Made by a program: the position numbers and the translations under genes | Assembly (NCBI GenBank): GCA_021201335.1 | Contig: JAJQFD010000047.1 | Coordinates: 1 to 49,247 of the forward strand | Source: Bacteroides sp. | GTDB taxonomy: Bacteria > Bacteroidota > Bacteroidia > Bacteroidales > Bacteroidaceae | Reading direction: 5' to 3' | Length of the DNA stretch: 49,247 nucleotides | Part shown: positions 24,353-32,410 of the stretch, piece after piece | Layout: each line of letters opens with the position of its first letter | Numbering within the stretch: position 1 is the first letter of the stretch | The notes under the pieces: generated by a model | The model's database searches: none | Seen by the model: the letters and a program-made list of their open reading frames with translations, nothing else | What the model was told of the DNA's origin: nothing

Positions 24353-26734
24353 ATGAAAAAAAACATTGAAACAAATATCCGATTGAATGCAATCTTTATA
24401 TACCTCTTAATAGCATTGGTATGTGGTGGAGTCTTTATTTATTTCTATACCAACTGGAAAAATATCGACAGCAAAAAGAAAACAATCGAAGAGTATAATG
24501 AGCAACTCGTTCAGATCAGCGAACTAATATATAGTGTAAATCAAGCACAAGCAGAAGTCAATCTGTTTATCATTACTGAAAAGAGAAATCATCTCAATGA
24601 ATTTCAGGAACAAGCGAAGAATATTAATCTTCGTATTGACTCTCTGAAAAACAGCCAATATGATTTTGGTATTGATACCATCCTGACAGAAATTACCGAA
24701 TTACTAAAGCGAAAAGAAAAATCCATCATTTTACTCAACAAACAATTCTCATTCACCAATCCCATTGATTCTTTATCCCGGGAGTTAACAGATTTCTCTT
24801 CTTCCCTTCAAAAAGAACAGCCGGATTCTCTCCAGACAATTATTATAGAATCATCGAAACCTGCCAAAAAAGGTTTTTGGAGAAGGTTAGGAAGTGTCTT
24901 TTCGCCTAATAAAGAAATTAAAGCAGATACAACCATTATTTCGGTTCCGGTGGATACTACTCCTACCGTTCCTATTGATACTCTTCAGGTCAGCCGGATC
25001 ATCCGGCAGGCACGGGTGAATTACAAACAACAAATGGCAGCTATTGAAAACCAGATAAATTCTGTTGTGCTCGCTGATCAAAATATAACTTCCCGTATTA
25101 CCGAATTACTTATTCAGTTATATAATAAAATAATTCAGACACGTATGGAAGAGCTGGATGAAGATGAAGAATTGCTTCGGAAAAATAACATCCATGCTTT
25201 AATAGTTGGGGGGATCGCTCTCTTTCTGATACTCGTTTTTATTATCCTCATCTTACATTATGTAAACAAAGGGTATTCTGCTCGAAAAGCACTCGAACAG
25301 GCAAATGACCGCACCCGACAATTAATGGAAAGCAGGCACAAACTTCTTCTTACAGTTTCACATGATGTAAAAACTCCCTTAAATTCTATGTTGGGTTATA
25401 TTGAATTATACCGAAAACAGGGAATATTAACTACAAAAGAAATAACACCCTTAAATAGTTCAGGAAGTCATATATTAGCTTTATTGAATAACCTGCTAGA
25501 ATTTTCAAGTCTGGAAAAAGGTTCAATTACACTTGTAAACAGAAATTTCTCACCATTCGAACTTTGTTCCGAACTTTGTGCCATGTTCATTCCACTTACA
25601 AACAAGAAATCATTAACATTTGTCTATCACATAGATTTTGTCACCAATTTGACATTATATTCCGATTGCTTGAGAATTAGACAAATACTTACTAACATCA
25701 TATCCAATGCCATAAAATATACAATTGAAGGTAGTATTTCTTTCAATGCTAGTTACAAAAACAAGACACTCGAATTCCGAATATCCGATACAGGAGTAGG
25801 AATTCCTGCTGACAAACAGCAAGATTTGTTTAAACCTTTCACGCGGATTGAAGAAAACAATGTATTAGATGAGGGCAACGGCTTCGGCTTATATGTGGTG
25901 AAAGGATTAATTGAGCTTTTCAAAGGTGACATGCAATTTCAGTCGGAGCCGGGGAAAGGAACTACCATAACAATTAGCCTTCCAGTACAAGAAAGTAAGT
26001 TGGTTGAGATTAATCAGTCGGCCCGACAAATTCTTCTGATTGATGATGACAGCGTTTACCTCGATATGTTATCGGGATTATGCCAGCAACTAGGTCATCA
26101 AGTAAAAATCTGTATAAACCGAAGTGAATTCAACAAAGAAGTACTCAACCTCCATACATACGATTGTATCCTTACCGATATGGAAATGGGAAGCTTTACA
26201 GGAAAAGAAGTACTAAAAAGAACAAGAGAGATTAATAAAGAAATTCCGGTTATACTCATTACAGGCAGACAGGATTTTAATCAATCCTTGTTATTATCGG
26301 ATGGTTTTACAGATTATTTACTTAAACCAATAACTCTTAATGGTCTTCATTCATTAATTGGTGGAAAAATAGGAAAAGAACAGATAAACAATGCTTCTGG
26401 ACTATTCGGGCAAGGCGAAAAAGAAATCCGTCCCCTAATGGAAGATTTTATTATGGTAACAGTCAATCATCTGATTTTACTGAAAGAAACAATGAACGAA
26501 GATAACTTTGAAAAAGCCCAATACCTATGCCACAAAATGTTACCCATGTTTCTTCAGTTAGATGCACCTTCTGATATTACTCAAATACTGAAGCACATGG
26601 ATAGTCTCCGTGGAGTAGAGAAACCGGACGAAAAAACTTGGGAACAAATCCAGTTATTGATTGATCGAATAGAGAAATATCTTACAAATCTGGAAGAAAC
26701 ATATCTAACAGATTCCGCATCATATCCGGTCTAA
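24353..26734 (+). CDS. Hybrid sensor histidine kinase with receiver and HPt-like domain
   Basis: A 793-residue membrane kinase. Residues 12-33 and about 281-303 are membrane helices enclosing a roughly 250-residue extracytoplasmic, largely helical sensor region. Then follow HisKA (LLTVSHDVKTPLNSMLGYIE), HATPase (NIISNAIKYT, DTGVGIPADK, GNGFGLYVVKG), a receiver (LLIDDDSVYL, CILTDMEMGSFTGKEV, DYLLKPIT) and a C-terminal helical bundle with AQYLCHKMLPMF, whose His sits where an HPt domain is phosphorylated. That makes a self-contained phosphorelay. ATG 24353 is chosen over the upstream TTG because it starts directly before the first membrane helix. The likely output partner is the convergent NtrC-type regulator at 27092-28414. 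Confidence 0.9.
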   Translation: MKKNIETNIRLNAIFIYLLIALVCGGVFIYFYTNWKNIDSKKKTIEEYNEQLVQISELIYSVNQAQAEVNLFIITEKRNHLNEFQEQAKNINLRIDSLKNSQYDFGIDTILTEITELLKRKEKSIILLNKQFSFTNPIDSLSRELTDFSSSLQKEQPDSLQTIIIESSKPAKKGFWRRLGSVFSPNKEIKADTTIISVPVDTTPTVPIDTLQVSRIIRQARVNYKQQMAAIENQINSVVLADQNITSRITELLIQLYNKIIQTRMEELDEDEELLRKNNIHALIVGGIALFLILVFIILILHYVNKGYSARKALEQANDRTRQLMESRHKLLLTVSHDVKTPLNSMLGYIELYRKQGILTTKEITPLNSSGSHILALLNNLLEFSSLEKGSITLVNRNFSPFELCSELCAMFIPLTNKKSLTFVYHIDFVTNLTLYSDCLRIRQILTNIISNAIKYTIEGSISFNASYKNKTLEFRISDTGVGIPADKQQDLFKPFTRIEENNVLDEGNGFGLYVVKGLIELFKGDMQFQSEPGKGTTITISLPVQESKLVEINQSARQILLIDDDSVYLDMLSGLCQQLGHQVKICINRSEFNKEVLNLHTYDCILTDMEMGSFTGKEVLKRTREINKEIPVILITGRQDFNQSLLLSDGFTDYLLKPITLNGLHSLIGGKIGKEQINNASGLFGQGEKEIRPLMEDFIMVTVNHLILLKETMNEDNFEKAQYLCHKMLPMFLQLDAPSDITQILKHMDSLRGVEKPDEKTWEQIQLLIDRIEKYLTNLEETYLTDSASYPV

Positions 26735-27091
26735 AAATCTATTCTATACGGATGAAAGTGAGATATGCAATTCCATCGAATACTTTGTCAGAATCAGGGG
26801 AAAATACTACCGGAAGGTGAGGGAAAATCTTATTCAATTCTCCTCGAATGCAACTGAAAGTTGAGACAAATCCTACCGCATCCAGGCCTTAAAAGAACTT
26901 CCTCTTTGGGATAATCTATTCTCTACTTCACCCACTCTCTTAAAAGAATTATCTCAGAAAGTATTATTAGTCTCATATTCCCCACATAAAACTTTGATTA
27001 TAAGCATATTAAGCGAGCTGTTTTTATCACTTTTCTTTATCATGCAAGTTACACAAGTCTCAAACGTTGACCCGGAATATATTACGTTCCA
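26735..27091. repeat. Intergenic region with degenerate 22-bp repeats
   Basis: This 357-bp space between convergent genes has no gene. Units of 22 bp begin at 26797, 26819, 26841 and 26863, with a weaker one at 26775. CTACCG occurs at 26807 and 26873, exactly 66 bp apart. The last unit, core GACAAATCCTACCGCATCC, matches a unit in the array at 5417. The rest, 26886-27091, shows nothing recognisable and no clear terminator. Confidence 0.6.
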
Positions 27092-28414
27092 TTAAATATC
27101 TATTTCATATTGATGCAACTTATTATACAATGTTTTCCTGTTCATTTTCAACAAGCGGGCTGCTGCTGCTTTATTTCCTTTTACGATGCGAAGTACAGTA
27201 ATTATTCGCTCCTTTTCATCCCCCTCTCCCACTTCAATTCCTGTCTCCGGTTTCAGGGCACAAAGAAAATCAGGTAATACTTTAGGGGTAATCTCAGCAT
27301 TCTTAGCAAAAAGAGTAGCCCGTCGAATTACATTCCGGAGCTCACGCAAATTCCCATTCCAATGGTAATTCATTAACATCTCCATTGCTTCTTCGGATAT
27401 GTCTGTTATATTTTTCTCCAGTTCTTCATTTGCTTCTTTCAGGAAAAACTTAGCATATTCAGGAATGTCCTCCTTACGCTCACGTAGAGGAGGAATATGT
27501 ATCGTAAATTCATTCAGGCGATGATATAGATCTTCCCGGAAACGTCCTTGCGATATAGCTTTTTCCAGGTTTTCATTGGTCGCCACAATAATTCTGACAT
27601 CTACTTTAATATCATCCACTTCCCCGACCGGACGGATCGTTAGTTCCTGTAAAGCCCGTAAAAGCTGTACCTGAACTTCATAAGGTAGATTCTCAATTTC
27701 ATCCAGAAATACAGTACCTCCGTCAGCTTGTTCAAAAACACCTTTTTTAGTGGCAATGGCTGAAGTAAATGCTCCTTTAACATGACCGAATAATTCGCTA
27801 GGTGCCAGCTCACGAGAGAGGATTCCACAATCCACTGCAATAAAAGGAGCTTCTTTTCGTTTACTCTTTTCATGGATCATACGGGCGGCATACTCTTTTC
27901 CAGTGCCGCTTTCTCCCATGATCAGTATAGACATACGGGTGGGGGCAATAACTTCAATTTCTTCGTACATTTCGCGTGATTGCTTGCTGTTAGCATATAC
28001 TATTTTCTTCTGCAAATCAGTATTACTCTTAACAACAGGTATCGCTGCTATTTTTTGATGGAGAGCTTGTTCTATTTTTTGTTTCAGTATATCAGGATTA
28101 ACAGGCTTCTCCAGATAATCAGAAGCACCAAGCTTTATGGCAGATACAGCACTTTGTATTTCGGCATAACTGGTCATCACAATTACAGGAGTATTCTTTT
28201 TTATTTCACGAAGCCAGGTTAAAAACATGATTCCATCTCCATCCGGTAAGCGCAAGTCGGTCAATATCATGTCAGCATTATTCTTACGAATAATTTCTTT
28301 TGCCCGTTTCATGGTACTCGTCAAAAAAACTTCGTATCCGTTCTTAACAGCCCATCTTCTAAGTACCTCGCCAAATGAAATATCATCTTCAATAATTAGT
28401 ATTTTGGGAACCAT
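27092..28414 (-). CDS. NtrC-family sigma-54-dependent response regulator
   Basis: A 440-residue activator. Residues 1-120 are a receiver (IIEDD, phospho-Asp53 in LTDLRLPDGDG, YLEKPV). The AAA+ domain has Walker A GESGTGKE, the sigma-54 loop, Walker B GGTVFLDEIENL, and FREDLYHRLNEFTIHIPPLRERKEDIP. The last 45 residues form a Fis-type HTH (GNKAAAARLLKMNRKTLYNKL). The sigma-54-contacting loop reads GAFTSA, not the usual GAFTGA. ATG 28414 is used because a -7 box at 28468-28475 would place transcription start almost on the longer alternative start (28462). Its gene converges with the hybrid kinase gene, which is the likely phosphodonor. Confidence 0.92.
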   Translation of the reverse strand: MVPKILIIEDDISFGEVLRRWAVKNGYEVFLTSTMKRAKEIIRKNNADMILTDLRLPDGDGIMFLTWLREIKKNTPVIVMTSYAEIQSAVSAIKLGASDYLEKPVNPDILKQKIEQALHQKIAAIPVVKSNTDLQKKIVYANSKQSREMYEEIEVIAPTRMSILIMGESGTGKEYAARMIHEKSKRKEAPFIAVDCGILSRELAPSELFGHVKGAFTSAIATKKGVFEQADGGTVFLDEIENLPYEVQVQLLRALQELTIRPVGEVDDIKVDVRIIVATNENLEKAISQGRFREDLYHRLNEFTIHIPPLRERKEDIPEYAKFFLKEANEELEKNITDISEEAMEMLMNYHWNGNLRELRNVIRRATLFAKNAEITPKVLPDFLCALKPETGIEVGEGDEKERIITVLRIVKGNKAAAARLLKMNRKTLYNKLHQYEIDI

Positions 28415-28467
28415 ATTATCGGTGTATTGTGAATAGAATCTTTGAATTTTCAATAAAAGCAATGAGG

Positions 28468-28475
28468 CAAAGATA
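28468..28475 (-). promoter_or_regulatory. -7 element for NtrC-type gene
   Basis: The minus strand reads TATCTTTG, a perfect TAnnTTTG, 54 bp before the ATG at 28414. It argues for that start over a frame opening at 28462. Confidence 0.5.
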
Positions 28476-28552
28476 GTATTTTATTTAGAGTCGATTTAAA
28501 TTTCGAAGGTCTAAACTAAAAGAATAAACAAAATTTAAATAGTCTCTACATA

Positions 28553-28599
28553 ATGTCCCTTTTTTACACCTGTACTTCCAGATAGAACCTCTACCTTTG
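28553..28599 (+). promoter_or_regulatory. Promoter of AraC/oxoamine synthase operon with shared ATGTC element
   Basis: The -7 element TACCTTTG is at 28592-28599 and ATGTCCCTTTTTTACACC begins at 28553, 39 bp upstream. The segment CTCTACCTTTG is identical to that before the VOC gene at 40501. The ATG lies only 10 bases after the -7 box, so the transcript would have almost no leader. Confidence 0.6.
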
Positions 28600-28609
28600 G
28601 CACTCATAA

Positions 28610-29437
28610 ATGAATCAGTTTCAGGCCATACAACCCTCCATATTACTTACTCCTTATATTAAGCAATATTGGTTCTTAATGCTGGAAAACATGCCGCACA
28701 CTTCCCAGCGTATAGTGCCTACGGGCAATTGCGGAATCTTTTTCCTCATTCACGGAAACGCTATGTATTCTTCTTCCCATAGAGATTTATCACCCCAATC
28801 CTATTTATATGGACAACAAAATTTATCTACCCAAATCAATTTCTCCGGGAAGGTAAAACTTGTTGCCATCATCTTTCAGCCAACTGGAGCTATGTCGTTT
28901 TTTCGCACACCAGCCAGTGAGTTTATTCACCGAAAAATTGCCATTGATTCACTGAATGACCCGCAACTAATGGAACTGGAAAAACGACTCATTGACTCTC
29001 CGGATCTTCAAAAGTCAGTTTATTGGATTGAACAATTCCTCGTCAAACGGTTTTACCAGTGTGATGATTATAAAACCAAACGTTTAAGTGAAGCGATAAA
29101 TCTGATTAATCAAGGAAAATCCCTGATATCTGAATTGGCCTCATCCGTTTGTCTGTGCCCTAAACAATTCAACCGCATATTCACGGAGTCAATTGGTACG
29201 AGTCCCAAAGAATTTACACGAATCATTCGTTTTCAAAAGACCTTGTATCAATTACAGAGATATTCTCAAACAACTCTCTCCCAATTGGCAGAAACAAATG
29301 GTTATTACGATAAATCCCACCTTATCAAAGAGTTTAAAGAATTCTCAGCCTATGCTCCCCATGAATTCCGAGCTATATGTGATCCTTATTCAGAATACCA
29401 CTCTTTATTCCGGTCTACTTTTATAGATTGTCTTTAA
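28610..29437 (+). CDS. AraC-family transcriptional regulator (DUF6597-type N-terminus)
   Basis: A 275-residue paralogue of the regulators at 256 and 39571. The start QAIQPSILLTPYIKQYWFL aligns with theirs. HTH tracts are CPKQFNRIFTESIGTSPKEF and GYYDKSHLIKEFKEFSAYAP; the second replaces the usual FSGYTP with FSAYAP. The stop codon is only 10 bp from the oxoamine synthase start, so the two are one operon. Its promoter has the shared ATGTC element, suggesting autoregulation by it or a paralogue. Confidence 0.9.
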   Translation: MNQFQAIQPSILLTPYIKQYWFLMLENMPHTSQRIVPTGNCGIFFLIHGNAMYSSSHRDLSPQSYLYGQQNLSTQINFSGKVKLVAIIFQPTGAMSFFRTPASEFIHRKIAIDSLNDPQLMELEKRLIDSPDLQKSVYWIEQFLVKRFYQCDDYKTKRLSEAINLINQGKSLISELASSVCLCPKQFNRIFTESIGTSPKEFTRIIRFQKTLYQLQRYSQTTLSQLAETNGYYDKSHLIKEFKEFSAYAPHEFRAICDPYSEYHSLFRSTFIDCL

Positions 29438-29447
29438 GCTATTATAT

Positions 29448-30734
29448 ATGGATTCAACAAACAAAAGTCGTATAAATACCAACAGTTTTAATTGTGACAA
29501 TCTGACTTTACAGGACTTCGCCGCCTATAAAGGGGAAGATTTATTTGATGTAACAGATGCTTTCTGGGAATTTTACCAAGATTCAGTCCGAAAAAAATAC
29601 ATGGTTTATGGAAACCCTATTTGTTCAGCTCCTGTCTCAGAGTTCAATATCTTCGATCGTTACCTTAATTCTGAAAGAGGTTTTCTGAATTTTTGTTCTT
29701 ACAATTACTTAGGATATTCATGCCATCCAAGTGTAATACAAACAGTACAAGAAACTCTTGTCAGATACGGTACTGGTGCAGTTTCAGCCCCTCTGCTAAG
29801 TGGCTACTATGATTTAACCAAACAACTCGAAGAAGAAATGGCTACTTTTAAGAAAAAGGAAGATACGATTCTCTTTCCAACGGGTTATGCTGTCAATCTG
29901 GGTGTTCTTTCCTGTTTGTTACAGCCAGGAGATGTGGCAATTCTGGATATTTTATCTCATACTTCCATCTATGACGGAGCAAAACTGGCAAAAGCTGATA
30001 TTAAAGTTTTCAGCCACAATAACTCTGAACATCTCGAAAGAATATTAAAAAGGCTGAATCATCGAAGAGTTATAGTCTGCCTTGAAGGTGTATATAGCAT
30101 GGACGGTGATCTTGCCAACCTCCCGGAACTGGTAAGCGTATGCAAAAAATATGGAGCGAAAATTTTACTGGATGAAGCACATGCAACCCTGATTTTTGGT
30201 GAAAACGGTCGTGGTGTTGCTGAATACTATCATGTTGAGGATGAAATTGACCTTACAATAGGAACATTCAGTAAAGCTTTCGGTGCTATCGGCGGTTTTG
30301 TAACGGGAGATAAAAAACTGATGACCTATATCAGGATGTTTGCCCGTTCCTATGTTTTTTCCTGTGCCATGGCTCCGGCTACAGCAGCAGGTATCTTAAA
30401 AGTCTTGGAACTTTACCAGGCAGATAGATCCCACCTACTGAAACTATGGGAAAATGCAATCTACATGCAAAAAATCCTGAAAGAGGCTGGGTTCAATATT
30501 GGTAAAACAGGTTCGCAAGTAATACCGGTTATTGTCGGTAACGACAAACGATTGAGAAAGATCAGTCAGCTGATTCACGAGAAAGGATTATATACGGGAG
30601 TAGTAACTTATCCGGCAGTATCTAACAAACGGACCCGATTAAGACTGTCCATATCCACCAATCATACAATAGCACAAATGGATCAATGTTTATCCATTTT
30701 GAAGGAAGTTTTTCAAGAGGTTAATAATAACTGA
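29448..30734 (+). CDS. Alpha-oxoamine synthase (KBL/SPT/BioF-like PLP enzyme)
   Basis: A 428-residue fold-type I PLP enzyme. Family members join an amino acid to an acyl-CoA with loss of CO2. PLP Lys276 lies in GTFSKAFGAIGGF, the DEAH motif at residues 242-245 (Asp242 binds the ring), His171 in ILSHTSIYDG stacks on PLP, and NFCSYNYLGYSCHP and RYGTGAVSAPLLSG shape the acyl site. Compared with housekeeping serine palmitoyltransferase or 2-amino-3-ketobutyrate ligase it has an extra N-terminal 45 residues or so (QDFAAYKGEDLFDVTDAFW). It is co-transcribed with an AraC regulator and followed by a PhzF-like gene. A specialised role in making an aminoketone or lipid signal is inferred; the product is unknown. 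Confidence 0.85.
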   Translation: MDSTNKSRINTNSFNCDNLTLQDFAAYKGEDLFDVTDAFWEFYQDSVRKKYMVYGNPICSAPVSEFNIFDRYLNSERGFLNFCSYNYLGYSCHPSVIQTVQETLVRYGTGAVSAPLLSGYYDLTKQLEEEMATFKKKEDTILFPTGYAVNLGVLSCLLQPGDVAILDILSHTSIYDGAKLAKADIKVFSHNNSEHLERILKRLNHRRVIVCLEGVYSMDGDLANLPELVSVCKKYGAKILLDEAHATLIFGENGRGVAEYYHVEDEIDLTIGTFSKAFGAIGGFVTGDKKLMTYIRMFARSYVFSCAMAPATAAGILKVLELYQADRSHLLKLWENAIYMQKILKEAGFNIGKTGSQVIPVIVGNDKRLRKISQLIHEKGLYTGVVTYPAVSNKRTRLRLSISTNHTIAQMDQCLSILKEVFQEVNNN

Positions 30735-30760
30735 AAATAATTTTTATAGAATAAAACTCA

Positions 30761-30768
30761 TATATTTG
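30761..30768 (+). promoter_or_regulatory. -7 element for PhzF-like gene
   Basis: TATATTTG matches TAnnTTTG, 27 bp after the oxoamine synthase stop and 52 bp before the PhzF-like ATG. The PhzF-like gene may therefore have its own promoter in addition to read-through. Confidence 0.5.
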
Positions 30769-30819
30769 TGGCCCATCAACTCACCTTAAGTAAAAAATAA
30801 CTTAAAATACGCCACCCAT

Positions 30820-31698
30820 ATGAGCAAATTCATTTATAAAAAGCTAAACGCATTTTCAGTAAGTAAATCTGAAGGAAATCCGGCAGCATGTTTGTATTTA
30901 AATCAAGATCAACAATTATCAGAGTCAGAAATGTTGATGATTGCCAAAGAGCATAAAGGATTTGTTTCCGAAGTAATCTTTTGTAATCACTTAACGAAAC
31001 ATTCTTATCGTCTACGCTATTATTCTTCAGAATGCGAAGTTGAATTTTGCGGGCATGGAACTATTGCTTGTATGTATGATTTAATAAAGAATAATGATGA
31101 ACTTAATATTTTACCCGAGATTTCAATCTTGACCAATAAAGGAGAATTAAAAGTCTATAATGAAATTTCCTCTCTTAATGCCATATTCATTAGCGCGCCT
31201 GAACCTATCTATTTAAATTTTCCGGTAGATATAAATGAGATTTCAGAATATCTGAATATACCCAGAACTATATTTGACAATGAATATCCAATTGAAGTAA
31301 TTGATGCAGGACTTAAAACTTTAATTATTCCACTCAATCAACTCACTGATCTCATTACAACAACACCTGATGAAGCGAATCTCAAAAAATTCACTATAGA
31401 TAAAAATATTGATATAATTCTGATTTTCTCGCAGGAAGTGGTTAATAAACGCAATAAAGTACGAACCCGTGTATTTGCTCCTAAATTTGGTTATTTGGAA
31501 GATCCAGCTACCGGATCAGGTAATTCAGCTCTGGGATATTATCTACTGAAACACTATCTTTGGAAAGGGGAACCCATATCCATCGAACAGAATGGAGAAA
31601 GATACACCTATAACGTGGTAAAATTAAAAACAATTAATCAAAAGGTTCTTTTTGGTGGAAATGCCATAGTCCGGATTGAAGGAAATTTCATTCTTTAA
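30820..31698 (+). CDS. PhzF-family isomerase/epimerase-like protein
   Basis: A 292-residue protein of the PhzF/diaminopimelate-epimerase fold. Hallmarks are KLNAFSVSKSEGNPAACLYL at the start, Glu51 in FVSEVIF at the position of the catalytic glutamate of PhzF, VEFCGHGTIA, and YLEDPATGSGNSALGYYL in the second domain. PhzF isomerises a phenazine precursor; most relatives have unknown substrates. Nothing else of a phenazine pathway is present. It follows the oxoamine synthase by 85 bp and may act on its product. A large hairpin ends the transcript. Confidence 0.88.
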   Translation: MSKFIYKKLNAFSVSKSEGNPAACLYLNQDQQLSESEMLMIAKEHKGFVSEVIFCNHLTKHSYRLRYYSSECEVEFCGHGTIACMYDLIKNNDELNILPEISILTNKGELKVYNEISSLNAIFISAPEPIYLNFPVDINEISEYLNIPRTIFDNEYPIEVIDAGLKTLIIPLNQLTDLITTTPDEANLKKFTIDKNIDIILIFSQEVVNKRNKVRTRVFAPKFGYLEDPATGSGNSALGYYLLKHYLWKGEPISIEQNGERYTYNVVKLKTINQKVLFGGNAIVRIEGNFIL

Positions 31699-31707
31699 AA
31701 ATAAAAA

Positions 31708-31757
31708 TGAGTCTGCCTGAAAATAATAAATGTACATTTATTAGCCAGACAGACTCA
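31708..31757 (+). terminator. Hairpin after PhzF-like gene
   Basis: A 12-bp stem with one mismatch, TGAGTCTGCCTG (31708-31719) and CAGACAGACTCA (31746-31757). Its loop contains a second palindrome, AATAAATGTACATTTATT. No T-run follows, so termination may be partial. Confidence 0.6.
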
Positions 31758-31959
31758 CCACTATGACAAGAAACTTCTTAGATATTTGCCGGATTAACAT
31801 AAGCAACTAATCTAACACTCTATTCATCATGAATTTTTTATGCATTACATCGGTTATTATATACTATAAAAGCTTCTCATCGAAAGAATTTAATGAATGT
31901 ACCAAACGTTTTCAATATTCCGTACATTTAATTAAATTCAACTGTGATATTTCGACAGA

Positions 31960-32103
31960 TTACTTCTTGTCGTCAGATTCGAAACGACCGTGAGAATCTC
32001 TCTTTTCGTTCTTCGCATTACTTCCTCTACCATCTTTTTGAGAAGAACTTGATCTACCACTTTTATGATCACTACTTTTTTGAGATTTTTCTGTTGTTTT
32101 CAT
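31960..32103 (-). CDS. Small hydrophilic Ser/Lys-rich protein (47 aa)
   Basis: A 47-residue protein, MKTTEKSQKSSDHKSGRSSS followed by a Gly/Asn/Lys/Asp-rich tail ending FESDDKK. It has no hydrophobic segment, is almost entirely Ser, Lys, Asp, Gly, Arg and Glu, and is likely disordered. It is not long enough for routine gene calling. Support is an ATG with an AT-rich leader, a GC-only palindrome 36 bp upstream, and a setting among stress-type genes (short-chain dehydrogenase, GlsB-like). It recalls small disordered stress proteins; no function can be assigned. Confidence 0.55.
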   Translation of the reverse strand: MKTTEKSQKSSDHKSGRSSSSQKDGRGSNAKNEKRDSHGRFESDDKK

Positions 32104-32138
32104 AATTCATTTGTTTTTTAATAATTAATAATTTGATA

Positions 32139-32154
32139 TTCCCGGGCCCGGGAA
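32139..32154. promoter_or_regulatory. Perfect 16-bp GC-rich palindrome
   Basis: TTCCCGGGCCCGGGAA is a perfect palindrome with a 12-bp all-G/C centre in a strongly AT-rich intergenic region, 36 bp upstream of the small protein ATG (minus strand). It may be an operator or a leader hairpin. Confidence 0.45.
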
Positions 32155-32410
32155 AGTATTTGTTGTTTCAGGCTTAAACTTACACTTTGCTATTGCAATA
32201 AACCTACATCAACATTATTCAGCTATGAGTGCTTATAAAAGCGATTGAAATCATAACAAATACATGACTATAACATTTTTGGCGTCTACAGGTTTGAAGG
32301 ATTGAATGTTTATAGTTTTTTTAAGTTAAACAATAACCAAATATACTTTTTTTACTACAAACGACTCTTTTGAATAAAATAAATCAATTATAACACATAT
32401 ATAGTCTTCC
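32155..32410. other. AT-rich intergenic region
   Basis: Between the palindrome and the end of the short-chain dehydrogenase gene (about 250 bp; 307 bp counted from the small gene). I see no open frame with coding character, no hairpin with a T-run and no clear TAnnTTTG element. Confidence 0.5.

Noticed and set aside
28415..28462. Longer N-terminus for the NtrC-type regulator
   Set aside because: The additional 16 residues precede a complete receiver start, and the -7 box at 28468-28475 would leave no leader.
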